Shown one piece after another: positions 15,339 to 23,883 of a stretch of DNA of 34,688 nt; the first letter of the stretch is position 1, and every line of letters starts with the position of its first letter. The notes beneath the pieces are model-generated. The model saw nothing but the letters and a program-made list of their open reading frames with translations, was not told where the DNA came from and searched no databases. The translations under genes and the position numbers were made by a program. Source of the DNA: Pseudomonadales bacterium. Its GTDB lineage: Bacteria; Pseudomonadota; Gammaproteobacteria; Pseudomonadales; Pseudohongiellaceae. Where the stretch lies: NCBI GenBank assembly GCA_022825945.1, contig JAJDVS010000023.1, positions 1 through 34,688 on the forward strand, in the 5' to 3' direction.

Positions 15339-16034
15339 ATGCTTGAAGTGAGCGACCTGCACGCCTGGTACGGCAAGAGCCATGTGCTTCAGGGCGTGAC
15401 GTTTCAAGTGGCGGAGAGCGAGATCGTCAGTCTGCTCGGGCGCAATGGCGTCGGTCGCTCCACTACCGTGAAAGCCATCATGGGCGAGGTGGAACGCAAG
15501 GGTTCGATCCTGTTCAAGGGTGAACAGATCGCCGGACGCAAGAGCTACGAAATCGCCCGCCGCGGCCTCGGCTATGTGCCGGAGAACCGCGAAGTCTTCC
15601 CCACTCTCACCGTGCGCCAAAACCTGCTGCTCGGCATGAAATCGACCACCCCTTCCGGCCGCTGGAACATCGAGGAAGTATTCGCCATGTTTCCCATGCT
15701 CGCCGAACGCGCCGATGTTCCCGGCGGCGCCCTCAGCGGCGGCGAGCAGCAATTGCTCAGCATGTGCCGCACATTGATGGGCAACCCCGACATGGTCATG
15801 ATCGACGAACCCACCGAGGGGCTCGCGCCGAAGATCGTCGAACAGGTCGGCAACCTGCTGACGGAAATCGCCGGCCGCGGCGTTTCCATCCTGCTCATGG
15901 AGCAGAAACTGAATATCGCAATGCGTATTTCCAGGCGACTCTATATCATGGGCCACGGCCAGATCGTCTGGGAGGGCACGCCGGAGTCGCTGAAGCGAGC
16001 TGACGACGTGCGCGCGGAGTGGCTTGAAGTTTAG
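15339..16034 (+). CDS. livF: Liv-type ABC transporter ATPase, LivF family
   Basis: 231-residue second ATPase of the Liv importer. It has LHAWYGKSHVLQGV, signature LSGGEQQLLSMCRTL, Walker B MVMIDEPTEGLAPKI and switch region MEQKLNIA. Walker A is GRNGVGRST (34-42), with Arg40 where the consensus has Lys. As I recall, this GRNGVGRSTT text occurs in other LivF proteins, so it is probably a family variant, not damage. It is set apart from livG by a 163-bp gap containing a REP-like palindrome. Confidence 0.92.
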   Translation: MLEVSDLHAWYGKSHVLQGVTFQVAESEIVSLLGRNGVGRSTTVKAIMGEVERKGSILFKGEQIAGRKSYEIARRGLGYVPENREVFPTLTVRQNLLLGMKSTTPSGRWNIEEVFAMFPMLAERADVPGGALSGGEQQLLSMCRTLMGNPDMVMIDEPTEGLAPKIVEQVGNLLTEIAGRGVSILLMEQKLNIAMRISRRLYIMGHGQIVWEGTPESLKRADDVRAEWLEV

Positions 16035-16475
16035 GCGTATCGATATATCGTGAACCATGAAGATTATTGACAACACTACCGACTTGCTTGGCGATAACCT
16101 GAAGGTATCGATAAAACGCGGCTCACGGCTGAGAATCGCGTTGGTTCCGATTTCTGCCGGACTTGGCGTTGCGTTGGAACAGATTCCATTGTTTGTACTG
16201 CTGTTCGATGTCGCGGTGTTCGGCTGGTTGGGGTGGACGGTTGGGGTGGACAGCCATCAGAATTCTTAGAAATCCAGTATCCGGGGAAACGAAATAGCCG
16301 GAAAGTATCGGCCAGTCATTGCCGACAACTATGCGCTTGATGCCAAGCACATCGGCGACAGCCCGGAGTCCCGTTCAAGCGCCCGCTGAAGAAGCTGATT
16401 CATTCTCGTCATTCCGGGCGGAGTCGCATTCTTCCAATCACCGATTCATACCTCCGTTTCAGCGGCTTCCCGGAT
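16035..16475. other. 441-bp region with no intact gene
   Basis: After livF the strand holds a 70-codon frame at 16057-16269 that starts MKIIDNTTDLLGDNLK and then becomes hydrophobic; the first ~28 residues resemble the N-terminus of some SNF2-type helicase proteins, so it may be a remnant. A degenerate REP-like sequence lies at about 16407-16440. Nothing else was recognised. The HEPN gene's 3' end begins at 16476. Confidence 0.35.
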
Positions 16476-16904
16476 CTACCCCATTTTGCCAGATTGCAGG
16501 AACCGGTTGATTTCGCTTGCAAACTGGCGAAAATCATCGAGAGAATTTTCGCAGATTGACAGAACGATTTCCCAGCGAATGTTGGTGTATTCGTGAACTG
16601 CGACGTTTCTGAATCCGACGGACCTGGTCATTGCTGTACAAGTCTTCGATGAAATCGCCCCCAGTTTTTCAAGCTCTATGAAAACCCGTCCCATGGTCGC
16701 GGGAGCTACGGTGTCGGTATCGCTGATGATGTGACTGCCGATATCGACGCCAAGCTGTATCGTCCGGGTCAGATTCAGTACCACAATGTCCTGGATATCC
16801 GGGTTTTGGGTCAACTCTTCCAGCGATTCCGGTTTCCTGCCCTCGACCCGGCCTACGCAACGCCGCAGTGATTCGAGCTTCTCCCGAATGATCATCGTGT
16901 CCAT
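16476..16904 (-). CDS. hepT: HEPN-domain toxin of a HEPN/MNT pair (HepT family)
   Basis: 142-residue, mainly helical HEPN-domain protein. The catalytic RX4HXY motif is present: Arg99, His104 and Tyr106 (RNVAVHEY). Such HepT toxins are RNases or are held inactive by AMPylation from the partner. Its start lies within the last codons of the MNT gene (overlap 16892-16904), the usual order of this toxin-antitoxin class. No other function can be read. Complete in length. Confidence 0.88.
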   Translation of the reverse strand: MDTMIIREKLESLRRCVGRVEGRKPESLEELTQNPDIQDIVVLNLTRTIQLGVDIGSHIISDTDTVAPATMGRVFIELEKLGAISSKTCTAMTRSVGFRNVAVHEYTNIRWEIVLSICENSLDDFRQFASEINRFLQSGKMG

Positions 16905-17278
16905 CTGGCTTGCCTTTCCTCGAGAATCCGCTGGCGCAGGGGAAGAAAATCCGCGCTGTCAAAAAGGTGTCTTTTCAGCAATTCCGCATGGGATCGATTG
17001 TCACCGAGCAATCTCCTGCCTCTGAGCACCTGTCCGAGTATGGGCTGCGGGCCTTCAAACAGGTCCACGATGTCCACCGGGCAACCGCTTTCCTGGCCGA
17101 TCTCCCCTGCAAGCTTTAGCGTGAATTCGCTCGACAGCGGGGTATCCATCAGCAGCCCGAGGTCAATGTCACTGTCCGGCCCGGCTTCGCCGGTTGCCCG
17201 AGAGCCAAACAGGAAGGCCAGGCGAATGCCCGGTTGGCGACGAAGAATCCTGACCAGTTGTTCATCCATCGTATCCAT
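16892..17278 (-). CDS. mntA: Minimal nucleotidyltransferase antitoxin (MNT)
   Basis: 128-residue nucleotidyltransferase. The active site GSx10DxD is present: Gly25-Ser26, then Asp37 and Asp39 (DSDIDLGLL). MntA-type antitoxins AMPylate the HEPN toxin on its conserved Tyr. The gene is upstream of and overlaps hepT. ATG 17278 sits 6 bases after a -10-like element, so the message may be leaderless; an in-frame ATG at 17269 is the alternative. Confidence 0.88.
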   Translation of the reverse strand: MDTMDEQLVRILRRQPGIRLAFLFGSRATGEAGPDSDIDLGLLMDTPLSSEFTLKLAGEIGQESGCPVDIVDLFEGPQPILGQVLRGRRLLGDNRSHAELLKRHLFDSADFLPLRQRILEERQARWTR

Positions 17279-17284
17279 ACCCGC

Positions 17285-17313
17285 ATTGTCGCCCGCAATC
17301 GGTCGAAGCTCAA
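17285..17313 (-). promoter_or_regulatory. Promoter of mntA-hepT, leaderless geometry
   Basis: On the minus strand: -35 TTGAGC (17313-17308), 17-bp spacer, -10 GACAAT (17290-17285), then ATG 6 bases later (A at 17278). CTCAATTGAG (17309-17318), a palindrome overlapping the -35, and a direct repeat ATTGAGTT-GCG at 17313 and 17338 are candidate operator sites for autoregulation. Confidence 0.5.
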
Positions 17314-17429
17314 TTGAGTTTGCGGGTTCCCGAATACATTGAGTTGCGACCGGATTCGGTGTATCAAGGACCGCAGTCCGGGTCCGGTCGGCTGGCGACC
17401 GGAAATCCCATCACTACAAGGTGACTTCC

Positions 17430-18347
17430 ATGCTGAATCGACGCGAGTTTCTTTTCTCGTCCCTTGCCGCCCCCATGCTGCTGTCCAGCGGACAATCCCT
17501 GGCCCAGACGGCGCCTGCGGGAAAAATGCTGCTTGCCATGCACCAGAACACTTCACGCGCCGCCGGTTTTCGCGGGTCTTTGGAAGGCTGGGCCCGGGCA
17601 GGCATCGAGTACGTTGAACTCAATGACGGATTGCTCGATGGTTTTCTCGAAAACGACAGCTTGAGCGGCGCCCGGGCCTTGCTCGACGATCTTGGCATGA
17701 CGCCGGTCTGCGCCGCGACAGCCTTGCCGGATCTGTGGATTCCGGGGCCGGCAAGAGAGGCGTCGCTGGAGTCGTGGAGAATGCGTTGCGACCAGTTCGC
17801 AAGCCTTGGCCTGGACAAGATCTATTCGCCATCCGTTACCGATCGCCCGGTCACCGCTGAAGATTTTGCGGCAACGCCGGAAAGCATTCGCGAAGCTGCG
17901 GTTATCGCAAGCGAGTACGATCTCACTTGCATGATCGAGTTCCTTCGCACCTCTACGCACCTCGCCACCCTGAGTTCCTCGCTCAGCGTGATTCGCGCCG
18001 CGGACCATCCGAATATCCGGCCGATGATCGACTTTTTCCATTTCTGGTCGGGGCTTGGCAAACTGGAAGATCTGGATTTGCTCGAACCGGGCGAGCTTGC
18101 CCATTGCCACTTCCAGGACTTGCTCGACGCGCCCAGGGAACTGACCGACAACAGTTATCGCGTCATTCCCGGCGACGGCATAGCTTCGCTGAACGCCATC
18201 ATTCGCAAACTTGCCGAAAAGGAATTCAACGGAGCGCTTTCGGTGGAACTGTTCCGGCAGGAACTGGTGAATGGCGACCCATTCGAAGTAGCGACGGAAA
18301 TCAGGCGCAAATCCGAAGCGGTCATGCGCGAAGCCAAGGTCTTGTGA
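17430..18347 (+). CDS. Tat-exported sugar phosphate isomerase/epimerase-like protein
   Basis: 305 residues. It begins with a twin-arginine signal (NRREFLFSSLAAPMLLSSG), so it is probably exported folded. The rest resembles the AP-endonuclease-2/xylose isomerase-like TIM barrel: GIEYVELNDG, then CMIEFLRTS, PNIRPMIDFFHFW, LAHCHFQD and GALSVELFRQEL, where the acidic and His residues are the expected metal ligands. The start at 17430 is supported by AAGGTG at 17418-17423. Substrate unknown. It converges on the FAH gene, with 78 bases between. Confidence 0.8.
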   Translation: MLNRREFLFSSLAAPMLLSSGQSLAQTAPAGKMLLAMHQNTSRAAGFRGSLEGWARAGIEYVELNDGLLDGFLENDSLSGARALLDDLGMTPVCAATALPDLWIPGPAREASLESWRMRCDQFASLGLDKIYSPSVTDRPVTAEDFAATPESIREAAVIASEYDLTCMIEFLRTSTHLATLSSSLSVIRAADHPNIRPMIDFFHFWSGLGKLEDLDLLEPGELAHCHFQDLLDAPRELTDNSYRVIPGDGIASLNAIIRKLAEKEFNGALSVELFRQELVNGDPFEVATEIRRKSEAVMREAKVL

Positions 18348-18425
18348 ACTGATTTTGCAAATCCCGAATGTGGCATGGCTGGCGCACGGCGGAATTGACC
18401 GCGCGCCAGTCCCCGGGACCTGGCC

Positions 18426-20192
18426 TCAGAACGGCCAAGCAGGCATGGAAACGACTTCCTGCTCTATCGTCCCGATGTTTTCCACCACGACTTCAACAAC
18501 GTCCCCCACTTCCATGTTGCGCCGCATTCCGGGGACCACCGGCATTGCGCCGGTGTAAATCAGGTCCCCAGGCTCAAGCGTCATGTAGCGGGAGAGATAG
18601 CTCACGAGCCGGGCCGGGCGATTGATCATCGTCGATGTGCGGCCCTCGGAGAGAAGTTCGCCGTTGACCCGCACGCTGATCCCGAGGTCGTTGTAATCGA
18701 GGCCCCTGATGATCGTATTGCCAAGGCCCGCCCAGGTATCGGTGGCCTTGCCCACGAGCTTGAGCGGCCGCACTCCCCGATCCGATGCGACCCACGAAAG
18801 TTCGGTCCAGTCATTGCCCGCGGCAACGCCGAAGATATAGTCCTCCGCCTCGCTCTCGGGAATGTGGCGACCGCTGCGGCCGATGACGAGCACGAGTTCA
18901 CCTTCGGGAATCATCATCTCGGCCTCGGGTGGCTTCTGGACTTCGCCGCCGTCCGGGCTGAGCCCCGTGGAAGCCTTGAAGAAATAGCGCGGATGCGGCG
19001 TCTGGCTGGGCATGCCGTCCACGGGATGGTAGTTGGCCGCGGCCGACAGCACCTTGCGGCCAGGCTGCTCCGGATCCACCGGCAGGCCAAGCTCGACATC
19101 CGCAAGATCGAAGCTGCGCCCGGTCGGGGCGGCGCCGCCTTCCACCGGGTCGCCGTCAAGCTCGCTGACCTGATCCCCATCCAGCATGCCGAAAGACCAG
19201 CCGTCGTCATGCTGGAAACGGACATAGGCGCTCACGCCATTGGGCTCGGGTAGCGCCGGGCCTGACACCGTCTGCCGCGTTACCCGCGCGAGCTGATTGC
19301 TCACCATGCCGATGCCCTCGATTTCGACCTCGACCACATCGTCCTGCCAGAGCTGGCGCCGCGTGCCGGGAAGCTGCGGAGGCGCAACCGTGCCGGTGAA
19401 AATGAGGTCGCCGCGCTTGAGGGTGATGTAATGGCTCAACTTGCTGATGAGCGCGGCGGGGCTGTTGCGAAAATCCGCGGTGGTGCCCTGGGCGGCGACC
19501 ACGCCATCGAGCCTGACGGTGAGCTGCAGATCGCTCAGGTCGAGCCCGGTGACCATGTAATCCCCGAGCGAGGCGAAGGTATCGCCGGCCTTGCAGAAAA
19601 CATGGCTGGGCTCTTCGATTCCCCGGCCTTCGCCGCACCAGTCGTTCTCGCTCCAGTCATTGCCGACCACCACGCCGAAGAGATGGTCCATGGCTTCGGA
19701 CTCGGGAATATGCCGACCCCCGGTTCCAATAATCAGCCCGAGTTCACCCTCGAAGTTGAAATTGGTGGCGCCGAAGGGAACTTCCACAGGATCGCCGTTG
19801 CGCGCCAGCGAAGTGGTTGCCTTGCCGAACCAGGATGGATGCCCCACCTCCACCGGATTGCCATTGGGATTGTTCGAGTTCCCGGCAACGCCGAAAACCC
19901 GGGGCACCCGATCCGGGTCCATGGGAATCTCGAGTTCCACATCGCCCCTGGCGACGGTCCGCCCGGTCTCGCTCACGCCGTCATCGAAGAGCGGGTCACC
20001 ATCGAGTACGCGGATGGCGTCACCGTCGAGGATGCCGTTGAGGGTGCCGGTATCGTCGCTGAAGCGGACGTAACGGGTTACGTCCCCGTTCTCGGCTGCG
20101 AAGGCGGCGCTGAAGAACTGCCCCGCAAACGCCAACAGGGGAACCAGCAGGAGTTTTGCCAAATCGTGCCTGAATCGGACGAATGCTTGCAT
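18426..20192 (-). CDS. Exported tandem fumarylacetoacetate hydrolase-fold protein
   Basis: 588 residues with two FAH-type domains. Residues 1-33 form a signal peptide (LLLVPLLAFAGQFFSAAFAA). Domain 1 (about 40-305) has the metal motif EGE at 148-150 (FNFEGELGLIIG), GRHIPESEA and Asp179 (GNDW). Domain 2 (about 322-585) repeats the same pieces: EGE at 430-432, RSGRHIPESEAED and Asp461. Each domain is preceded by a similar segment (YVRFSDDTG...DGDAI; YVRFQHDDGWSFGMLDGD). FAH-fold enzymes are usually cytoplasmic single-domain hydrolases/isomerases of 2-oxo acids, so an exported tandem is unusual. AAGGAG precedes ATG 20192. The substrate is not known. Confidence 0.85.
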   Translation of the reverse strand: MQAFVRFRHDLAKLLLVPLLAFAGQFFSAAFAAENGDVTRYVRFSDDTGTLNGILDGDAIRVLDGDPLFDDGVSETGRTVARGDVELEIPMDPDRVPRVFGVAGNSNNPNGNPVEVGHPSWFGKATTSLARNGDPVEVPFGATNFNFEGELGLIIGTGGRHIPESEAMDHLFGVVVGNDWSENDWCGEGRGIEEPSHVFCKAGDTFASLGDYMVTGLDLSDLQLTVRLDGVVAAQGTTADFRNSPAALISKLSHYITLKRGDLIFTGTVAPPQLPGTRRQLWQDDVVEVEIEGIGMVSNQLARVTRQTVSGPALPEPNGVSAYVRFQHDDGWSFGMLDGDQVSELDGDPVEGGAAPTGRSFDLADVELGLPVDPEQPGRKVLSAAANYHPVDGMPSQTPHPRYFFKASTGLSPDGGEVQKPPEAEMMIPEGELVLVIGRSGRHIPESEAEDYIFGVAAGNDWTELSWVASDRGVRPLKLVGKATDTWAGLGNTIIRGLDYNDLGISVRVNGELLSEGRTSTMINRPARLVSYLSRYMTLEPGDLIYTGAMPVVPGMRRNMEVGDVVEVVVENIGTIEQEVVSMPAWPF

Positions 20193-20243
20193 GAATCAGG
20201 TACTCCTTATGCTATTGTGGATTGGAGGGGCAAGACTACAATT

Positions 20244-20256
20244 ATTGTCTGACAAT
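20244..20256. promoter_or_regulatory. 13-bp palindrome in the FAH/nuclease divergent region
   Basis: ATTGTCTGACAAT is a perfect 6+1+6 palindrome 52 bases upstream of the FAH start and 42 bases upstream of the nuclease start. Its form resembles operators of GntR-family repressors. No regulator gene lies nearby. Confidence 0.4.
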
Positions 20257-20297
20257 TCCAAACGTTTCCGGGCGCAGTGGTTTTGGGGCAGGCGCGA

Positions 20298-21290
20298 ATG
20301 AAAATCCGTATCGTTCTTCGGCATCTGGGCATCTGCGCCCTGGTTTTTGGCGCGCCCGCCATGGCCTGGGATTCGGTGGGGCACCGGGTCAGCGCCCAGG
20401 TGGCTGTGGCGTTTCTGGAACCCGGCGTTCGCGAGCGGCTGGTGGCGATTCTGGCGGCCCATCCCCGCTATCAGGAAGATTTTCTCGACGATGTGCCGGG
20501 CTTCATCGACGCCTCGAATCAAATCGAGTATGAAAGCTGGTTGCTGGGGCAGGCGGCGTTCTGGCCCGACATCGCCAGGGGCCTGCCCCGCGGCGAGCGC
20601 GAACGCTATCACCGCGGCAACTGGCACTACATAGACGGCGCCTGGCTCCGGGGCCATGCCGCCACCCAAGGCAACAGTTATGTGGGAATCGACCCTCTGC
20701 CTGATGTCCCCGGCATGGAAGCGGAGGCGATCCTGAACGAGGCCGATGTGGACAATGTGGCGCTCGGGCTCGATTACAACATGGCCTTGCTGGCGGATGC
20801 CGCCACGGAACCGGCCCGGCGCGCGGTGGCCCTGTGCTGGGTGCTGCATCTGGCGGGCGATATCCACCAGCCGCTGCACACGGGTTCCCTGTTTTCCGCC
20901 CGCCTGTTCGGCAATGGAGACGCCGGCGGTAATGGCATTGACACCAGCGAAGGCAATCTGCACGCGGTGTGGGACGGCGCTCTGCGCGAGCAGGGGGTGG
21001 TCGCCGGTATCAGCGCCATTCTTGACTGGCTGAATGGTATCGATCGAACCGAATTCGAATCGGCGCCGCTGGACTGGACCCTGTGGATGGAGGAAAGCCG
21101 TGAACTGGTGACCACGACCGTGTACCCGGATACGGTCAGGGAGGAAATCCTTGCAGCGGAGCGCGAGGGCCGGGATTTGGGCGAGATAGCCCTGTCAGCG
21201 GGCTATCTCGCGGAAATGCGCGAAATCTCCCGGCAACGCCTCGGTCTGACGGCGCTTCGCATGGCCCTGCTGTTCAATCGAAACCTGTAG
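20298..21290 (+). CDS. S1/P1-type nuclease
   Basis: 330 residues from ATG 20298. Signal peptide 1-23 ends AMA, so the mature protein starts with Trp24, the N-terminal zinc ligand of S1/P1 nucleases. All nine ligands fit: Trp24, His29 (GH), Asp91, His110 (HYID), His184, Asp188 and His194 (HLAGDIHQPLH), His222 and Asp226 (NLHAVWD). It is therefore predicted to be an exported three-zinc nuclease that cuts single-stranded DNA and RNA, probably for nutrient scavenging. It is divergent from the FAH gene. The family is common in plants, fungi and some bacteria. Confidence 0.9.
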   Translation: MKIRIVLRHLGICALVFGAPAMAWDSVGHRVSAQVAVAFLEPGVRERLVAILAAHPRYQEDFLDDVPGFIDASNQIEYESWLLGQAAFWPDIARGLPRGERERYHRGNWHYIDGAWLRGHAATQGNSYVGIDPLPDVPGMEAEAILNEADVDNVALGLDYNMALLADAATEPARRAVALCWVLHLAGDIHQPLHTGSLFSARLFGNGDAGGNGIDTSEGNLHAVWDGALREQGVVAGISAILDWLNGIDRTEFESAPLDWTLWMEESRELVTTTVYPDTVREEILAAEREGRDLGEIALSAGYLAEMREISRQRLGLTALRMALLFNRNL

Positions 21291-21333
21291 TCGCCATGCC
21301 ACTGCCCTGCCCGGAGTTCGGGTCGCCGGATGG

Positions 21334-21441
21334 AGATTTTGCGACTGCGCGCAGAATGACAGCACCCACCCGTCACCCTGGCAGTTCCCGTCCGTCATCC
21401 TGACAATTCCCATCCGTCATCCTGTGCGTAGTCGCAGGATC
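21334..21441. repeat. Cluster of palindromic and 22-bp tandem repeats
   Basis: It contains a reversed copy of the CGTCATTCTGCG family (21334-21361: TTGCGACTGCGCGCAGAATGAC), then tandem units of 22 bp starting CCGTCA at 21370, 21392 and 21414, the last one running into a further palindrome (CCTGTGCG-TAGT-CGCAGG). It lies between the convergent ends of the nuclease and trpEG, where it could act as a bidirectional terminator. Confidence 0.6.
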
Positions 21442-21479
21442 TCATTGGCAGACCACTAGCCCGCGATCCCCGCGACCCC

Positions 21480-23714
21480 TCAGGCGCAGCGGTGCATTTT
21501 CCCGGCCTCTCCTTGTCCCTGCCGGCTCGCGGCGAGATTCAGCACATTGCGAATCAGCCGGGGCCCATGGCCATTTTCCAGGCTCATGATGGATTCGGGG
21601 TGAAACTGGACCGCCCATACCGGGAGTTCCCGATGCTCCACCGCCATCACCACGCCATCTTCGCTGCGGGCGGTGACTTGCAGGCAGTCCGGCACCGAAG
21701 CCGCAAGCAGGGAGTGGTAACGGCCCACCGGAAATTTCTGGGGAAGGCCGGCGAACAACGCACTGTCTTCATGCGAAATCAGCGACGGCTTGCCATGCAT
21801 GGGAATCTGCAACTGCCCGAGTTCGCCGCCAAAATGTTCGACGATTCCCTGCAGGCCCAGGCAGACGCCGAAGACCGGAAGCCGCCGCTCCAGCGCCCGG
21901 GCCATGGTCTCGCCGACGGCAAAGCGGCGCGGCGTCGACGGCCCGGGGGACAAGGCCACCAGATCAACCTGCTCTCCCAGCAGATACTCCCGCGCCGCCT
22001 CGGCGCGCAAGGTGATCAGTTCCGCGCCAAGCCGCCGGAAACAATCCCCGAGGCTGTGCACGAAGGAGTCTTCATGGTCCACCATGAGCACCTGCAACCG
22101 CCCGAACTCCGGCGCCGCCCGGAATGGCGCCGCATCGGAAATCGGCTTGACGGAAACGCCAATGGCCTGCATCAGCGCCCTGGCCTTGAGCCGGGTTTCC
22201 TGCTCTTCGGCTTCCGGGTCGGAATCCGCGAGCAAGGTGGCCCCGGCCCGCACTTCGGCCATGCCATCCTTGATGCGAATCGTGCGCAGGGTCAGGCCGG
22301 TATTGAGGTTGCCGTCAAAACCGATATGACCAATGGCGCCGCCGTACCAGCGGCGGGCGGATTTCTCGTGCCGTTCCAGATATTGCATGGCCGCCAGCTT
22401 GGGCGCGCCGGTGACGGTGACCGCCCAGGTGTGGGACAGAAAGCCGTCGAGGGCGTCAAAGCCGCTCTTCAGGCTGCCCTTGACGTGGTCCACGGTATGA
22501 ATCAGGCGGGAATACATTTCGATCTGCCGCCTGCCAACCACTTCCACCGATCCCGGCTCGCAGACCCGGGCCTTGTCGTTGCGATCCACATCGGTGCACA
22601 TGGAAAGCTCGGATTCATCCTTGCTGGAATTTAGCAGGCGGCGGATTTGTTCGGCGTCGGCAAGGGCGTCAACGCCTCGGGCGATGGTGCCGGATATCGG
22701 ACAGGTTTCGATACAATCGCCTTCCACCCGCACGAACATTTCGGGAGAGGCGGCGACGAGGTATTCCCGCTCGCCAAGATTCATCAGGGCGCCATAGGGC
22801 GCGGGGTTTGACTCGGCAAGACGCTGGAATACCTGTGCCGGGCTGTCCTTGCATGGCGCGAAGAAGGTCTGGCCGGGAACGACTTCGAACAGGTCGCCGC
22901 GGCTGAAATACCGCTTTGCGCGCTCGACGCCGGCGGCGTATTCCCCGGGTTCGTGATCACACTCCCGCGGTACCGAGATCGCCGACGAAAACGGGACTTC
23001 CCGGGCGGAGCGCTTGAGGCCGCCGGTGGTTTCCCCATGCTGTTCGCGGCCCTGGGCGCGGCAGATGAACTCATAGTTGTACGCCAGTGCCTGCTCCCGC
23101 CGGTGGTCCGACACGAGAATACGATCCGGCAGATACAGCACGAGGTCGCGATCATCCGGCCCGCGCTGTTGTTGCAGTTCAATCTCCTCGAACTGGAAAG
23201 TCAGGTCGTAACCGAAAGCGCCATACAGCCCGAGAAAGGGATCATCCGGGAAGCGAAACCAGGCTGCCAGCGCCCGCAGCGCGGAGAACACGCTGTGCTG
23301 GCGGCTGCGGTCCTCCTCGCTGAATCCGCCTTGCGGCGGGAGGATTTCCAGATGGATCGCCGACTGCCGCCGCTCAAGCCGGTGAAGAAAGTCGCCGCCG
23401 GCAAGGGCCCGCTCCACTTCGGCGAGCAGAATCCCGCCCCGGCGGTTGAGCGCCTCCACGGCGAGTTTGCGCCCGCGCCCCACGAGGCGCAAAGGCGGAT
23501 TGACAAAGCCGATATCCCAGCGGGTGTAGCGCCCGGGATATTCAAAACCCGAGCGCAGCAATACGCCGGGAGACGCATTGAGGGATTCGGTCAGGCCATC
23601 CATTGCTGTGGCATAGTCCAGCTTTTCCACCGACAGATGCACGCGCACGCCACCGCCGGTCTCGTGGCGGTATTGTCGGCCGGGCTCCAATCGCACAGTT
23701 CCACTCGTTCCCAT
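21480..23714 (-). CDS. trpEG: Fused anthranilate synthase TrpE-TrpG
   Basis: 744 residues. It makes anthranilate from chorismate and glutamine, the first step of tryptophan synthesis. N-terminal part TrpE: SGFEYPGRYTRWD (Trp-site region), GDLFEVVPGQTF, SAS-type SPEMFVRVEG, ISGTIARG and VDRNDKARVCEPGSV. C-terminal part TrpG: a glutaminase with GVCLGLQ (nucleophile Cys), SPGPSTPRR and VQFHPESIM (His, Glu). Fused trpEG is known in alphaproteobacteria and a minority of other bacteria. The start ATG 23714 follows GGAGGA with 7 bases between. A Trp-Trp leader peptide lies 97 bases upstream, indicating attenuation. Confidence 0.95.
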   Translation of the reverse strand: MGTSGTVRLEPGRQYRHETGGGVRVHLSVEKLDYATAMDGLTESLNASPGVLLRSGFEYPGRYTRWDIGFVNPPLRLVGRGRKLAVEALNRRGGILLAEVERALAGGDFLHRLERRQSAIHLEILPPQGGFSEEDRSRQHSVFSALRALAAWFRFPDDPFLGLYGAFGYDLTFQFEEIELQQQRGPDDRDLVLYLPDRILVSDHRREQALAYNYEFICRAQGREQHGETTGGLKRSAREVPFSSAISVPRECDHEPGEYAAGVERAKRYFSRGDLFEVVPGQTFFAPCKDSPAQVFQRLAESNPAPYGALMNLGEREYLVAASPEMFVRVEGDCIETCPISGTIARGVDALADAEQIRRLLNSSKDESELSMCTDVDRNDKARVCEPGSVEVVGRRQIEMYSRLIHTVDHVKGSLKSGFDALDGFLSHTWAVTVTGAPKLAAMQYLERHEKSARRWYGGAIGHIGFDGNLNTGLTLRTIRIKDGMAEVRAGATLLADSDPEAEEQETRLKARALMQAIGVSVKPISDAAPFRAAPEFGRLQVLMVDHEDSFVHSLGDCFRRLGAELITLRAEAAREYLLGEQVDLVALSPGPSTPRRFAVGETMARALERRLPVFGVCLGLQGIVEHFGGELGQLQIPMHGKPSLISHEDSALFAGLPQKFPVGRYHSLLAASVPDCLQVTARSEDGVVMAVEHRELPVWAVQFHPESIMSLENGHGPRLIRNVLNLAASRQGQGEAGKMHRCA

Positions 23715-23798
23715 CACGGGTTCCTCCGCTTGACCCGCCGGAGCCGTGGCTGGAACGATTACTGGAAGGAAACAGAACGACCGCCACAACTCCGGACG

Positions 23799-23830
23799 GC
23801 CGGTGAAGAATTACTGAAGATTCTTCCGGC
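23799..23830 (-). promoter_or_regulatory. Attenuator-like hairpins downstream of the trpL Trp codons
   Basis: On the transcript, GCCG-GAAGAAT (from 23830) pairs with AUUCUUC-AC-CGGC (to 23799), enclosing the trpL stop codon. A second, competing stem CCGG-CCGU-CCGG spans 23803-23792 and shares bases with it. Two mutually exclusive folds fit attenuation, but no clear terminator T-run follows, so the stopping signal is unresolved. Confidence 0.45.
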
Positions 23831-23876
23831 AGCCCGCGTTGGGAAACCACCAGAAGCTGAAACGCACTCTGTTCAT
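23811..23876 (-). CDS. trpL: Tryptophan leader peptide, predicted leaderless
   Basis: A 21-codon reading from ATG 23876 to TAA 23811, translated by hand: MNRVRFSF, then Trp-Trp, then FPNAGCRKNLQ. The TGG TGG pair at codons 9-10 is the attenuation signal. The promoter places transcription start at or next to this ATG. It lies 96 bases upstream of trpEG, which is the first gene of Trp synthesis. This is too short to appear as a normal gene call but is strongly placed by context. Confidence 0.7.
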   Translation of the reverse strand: MNRVRFSFWWFPNAGCRKNLQ

Positions 23877-23883
23877 GCCCGCG

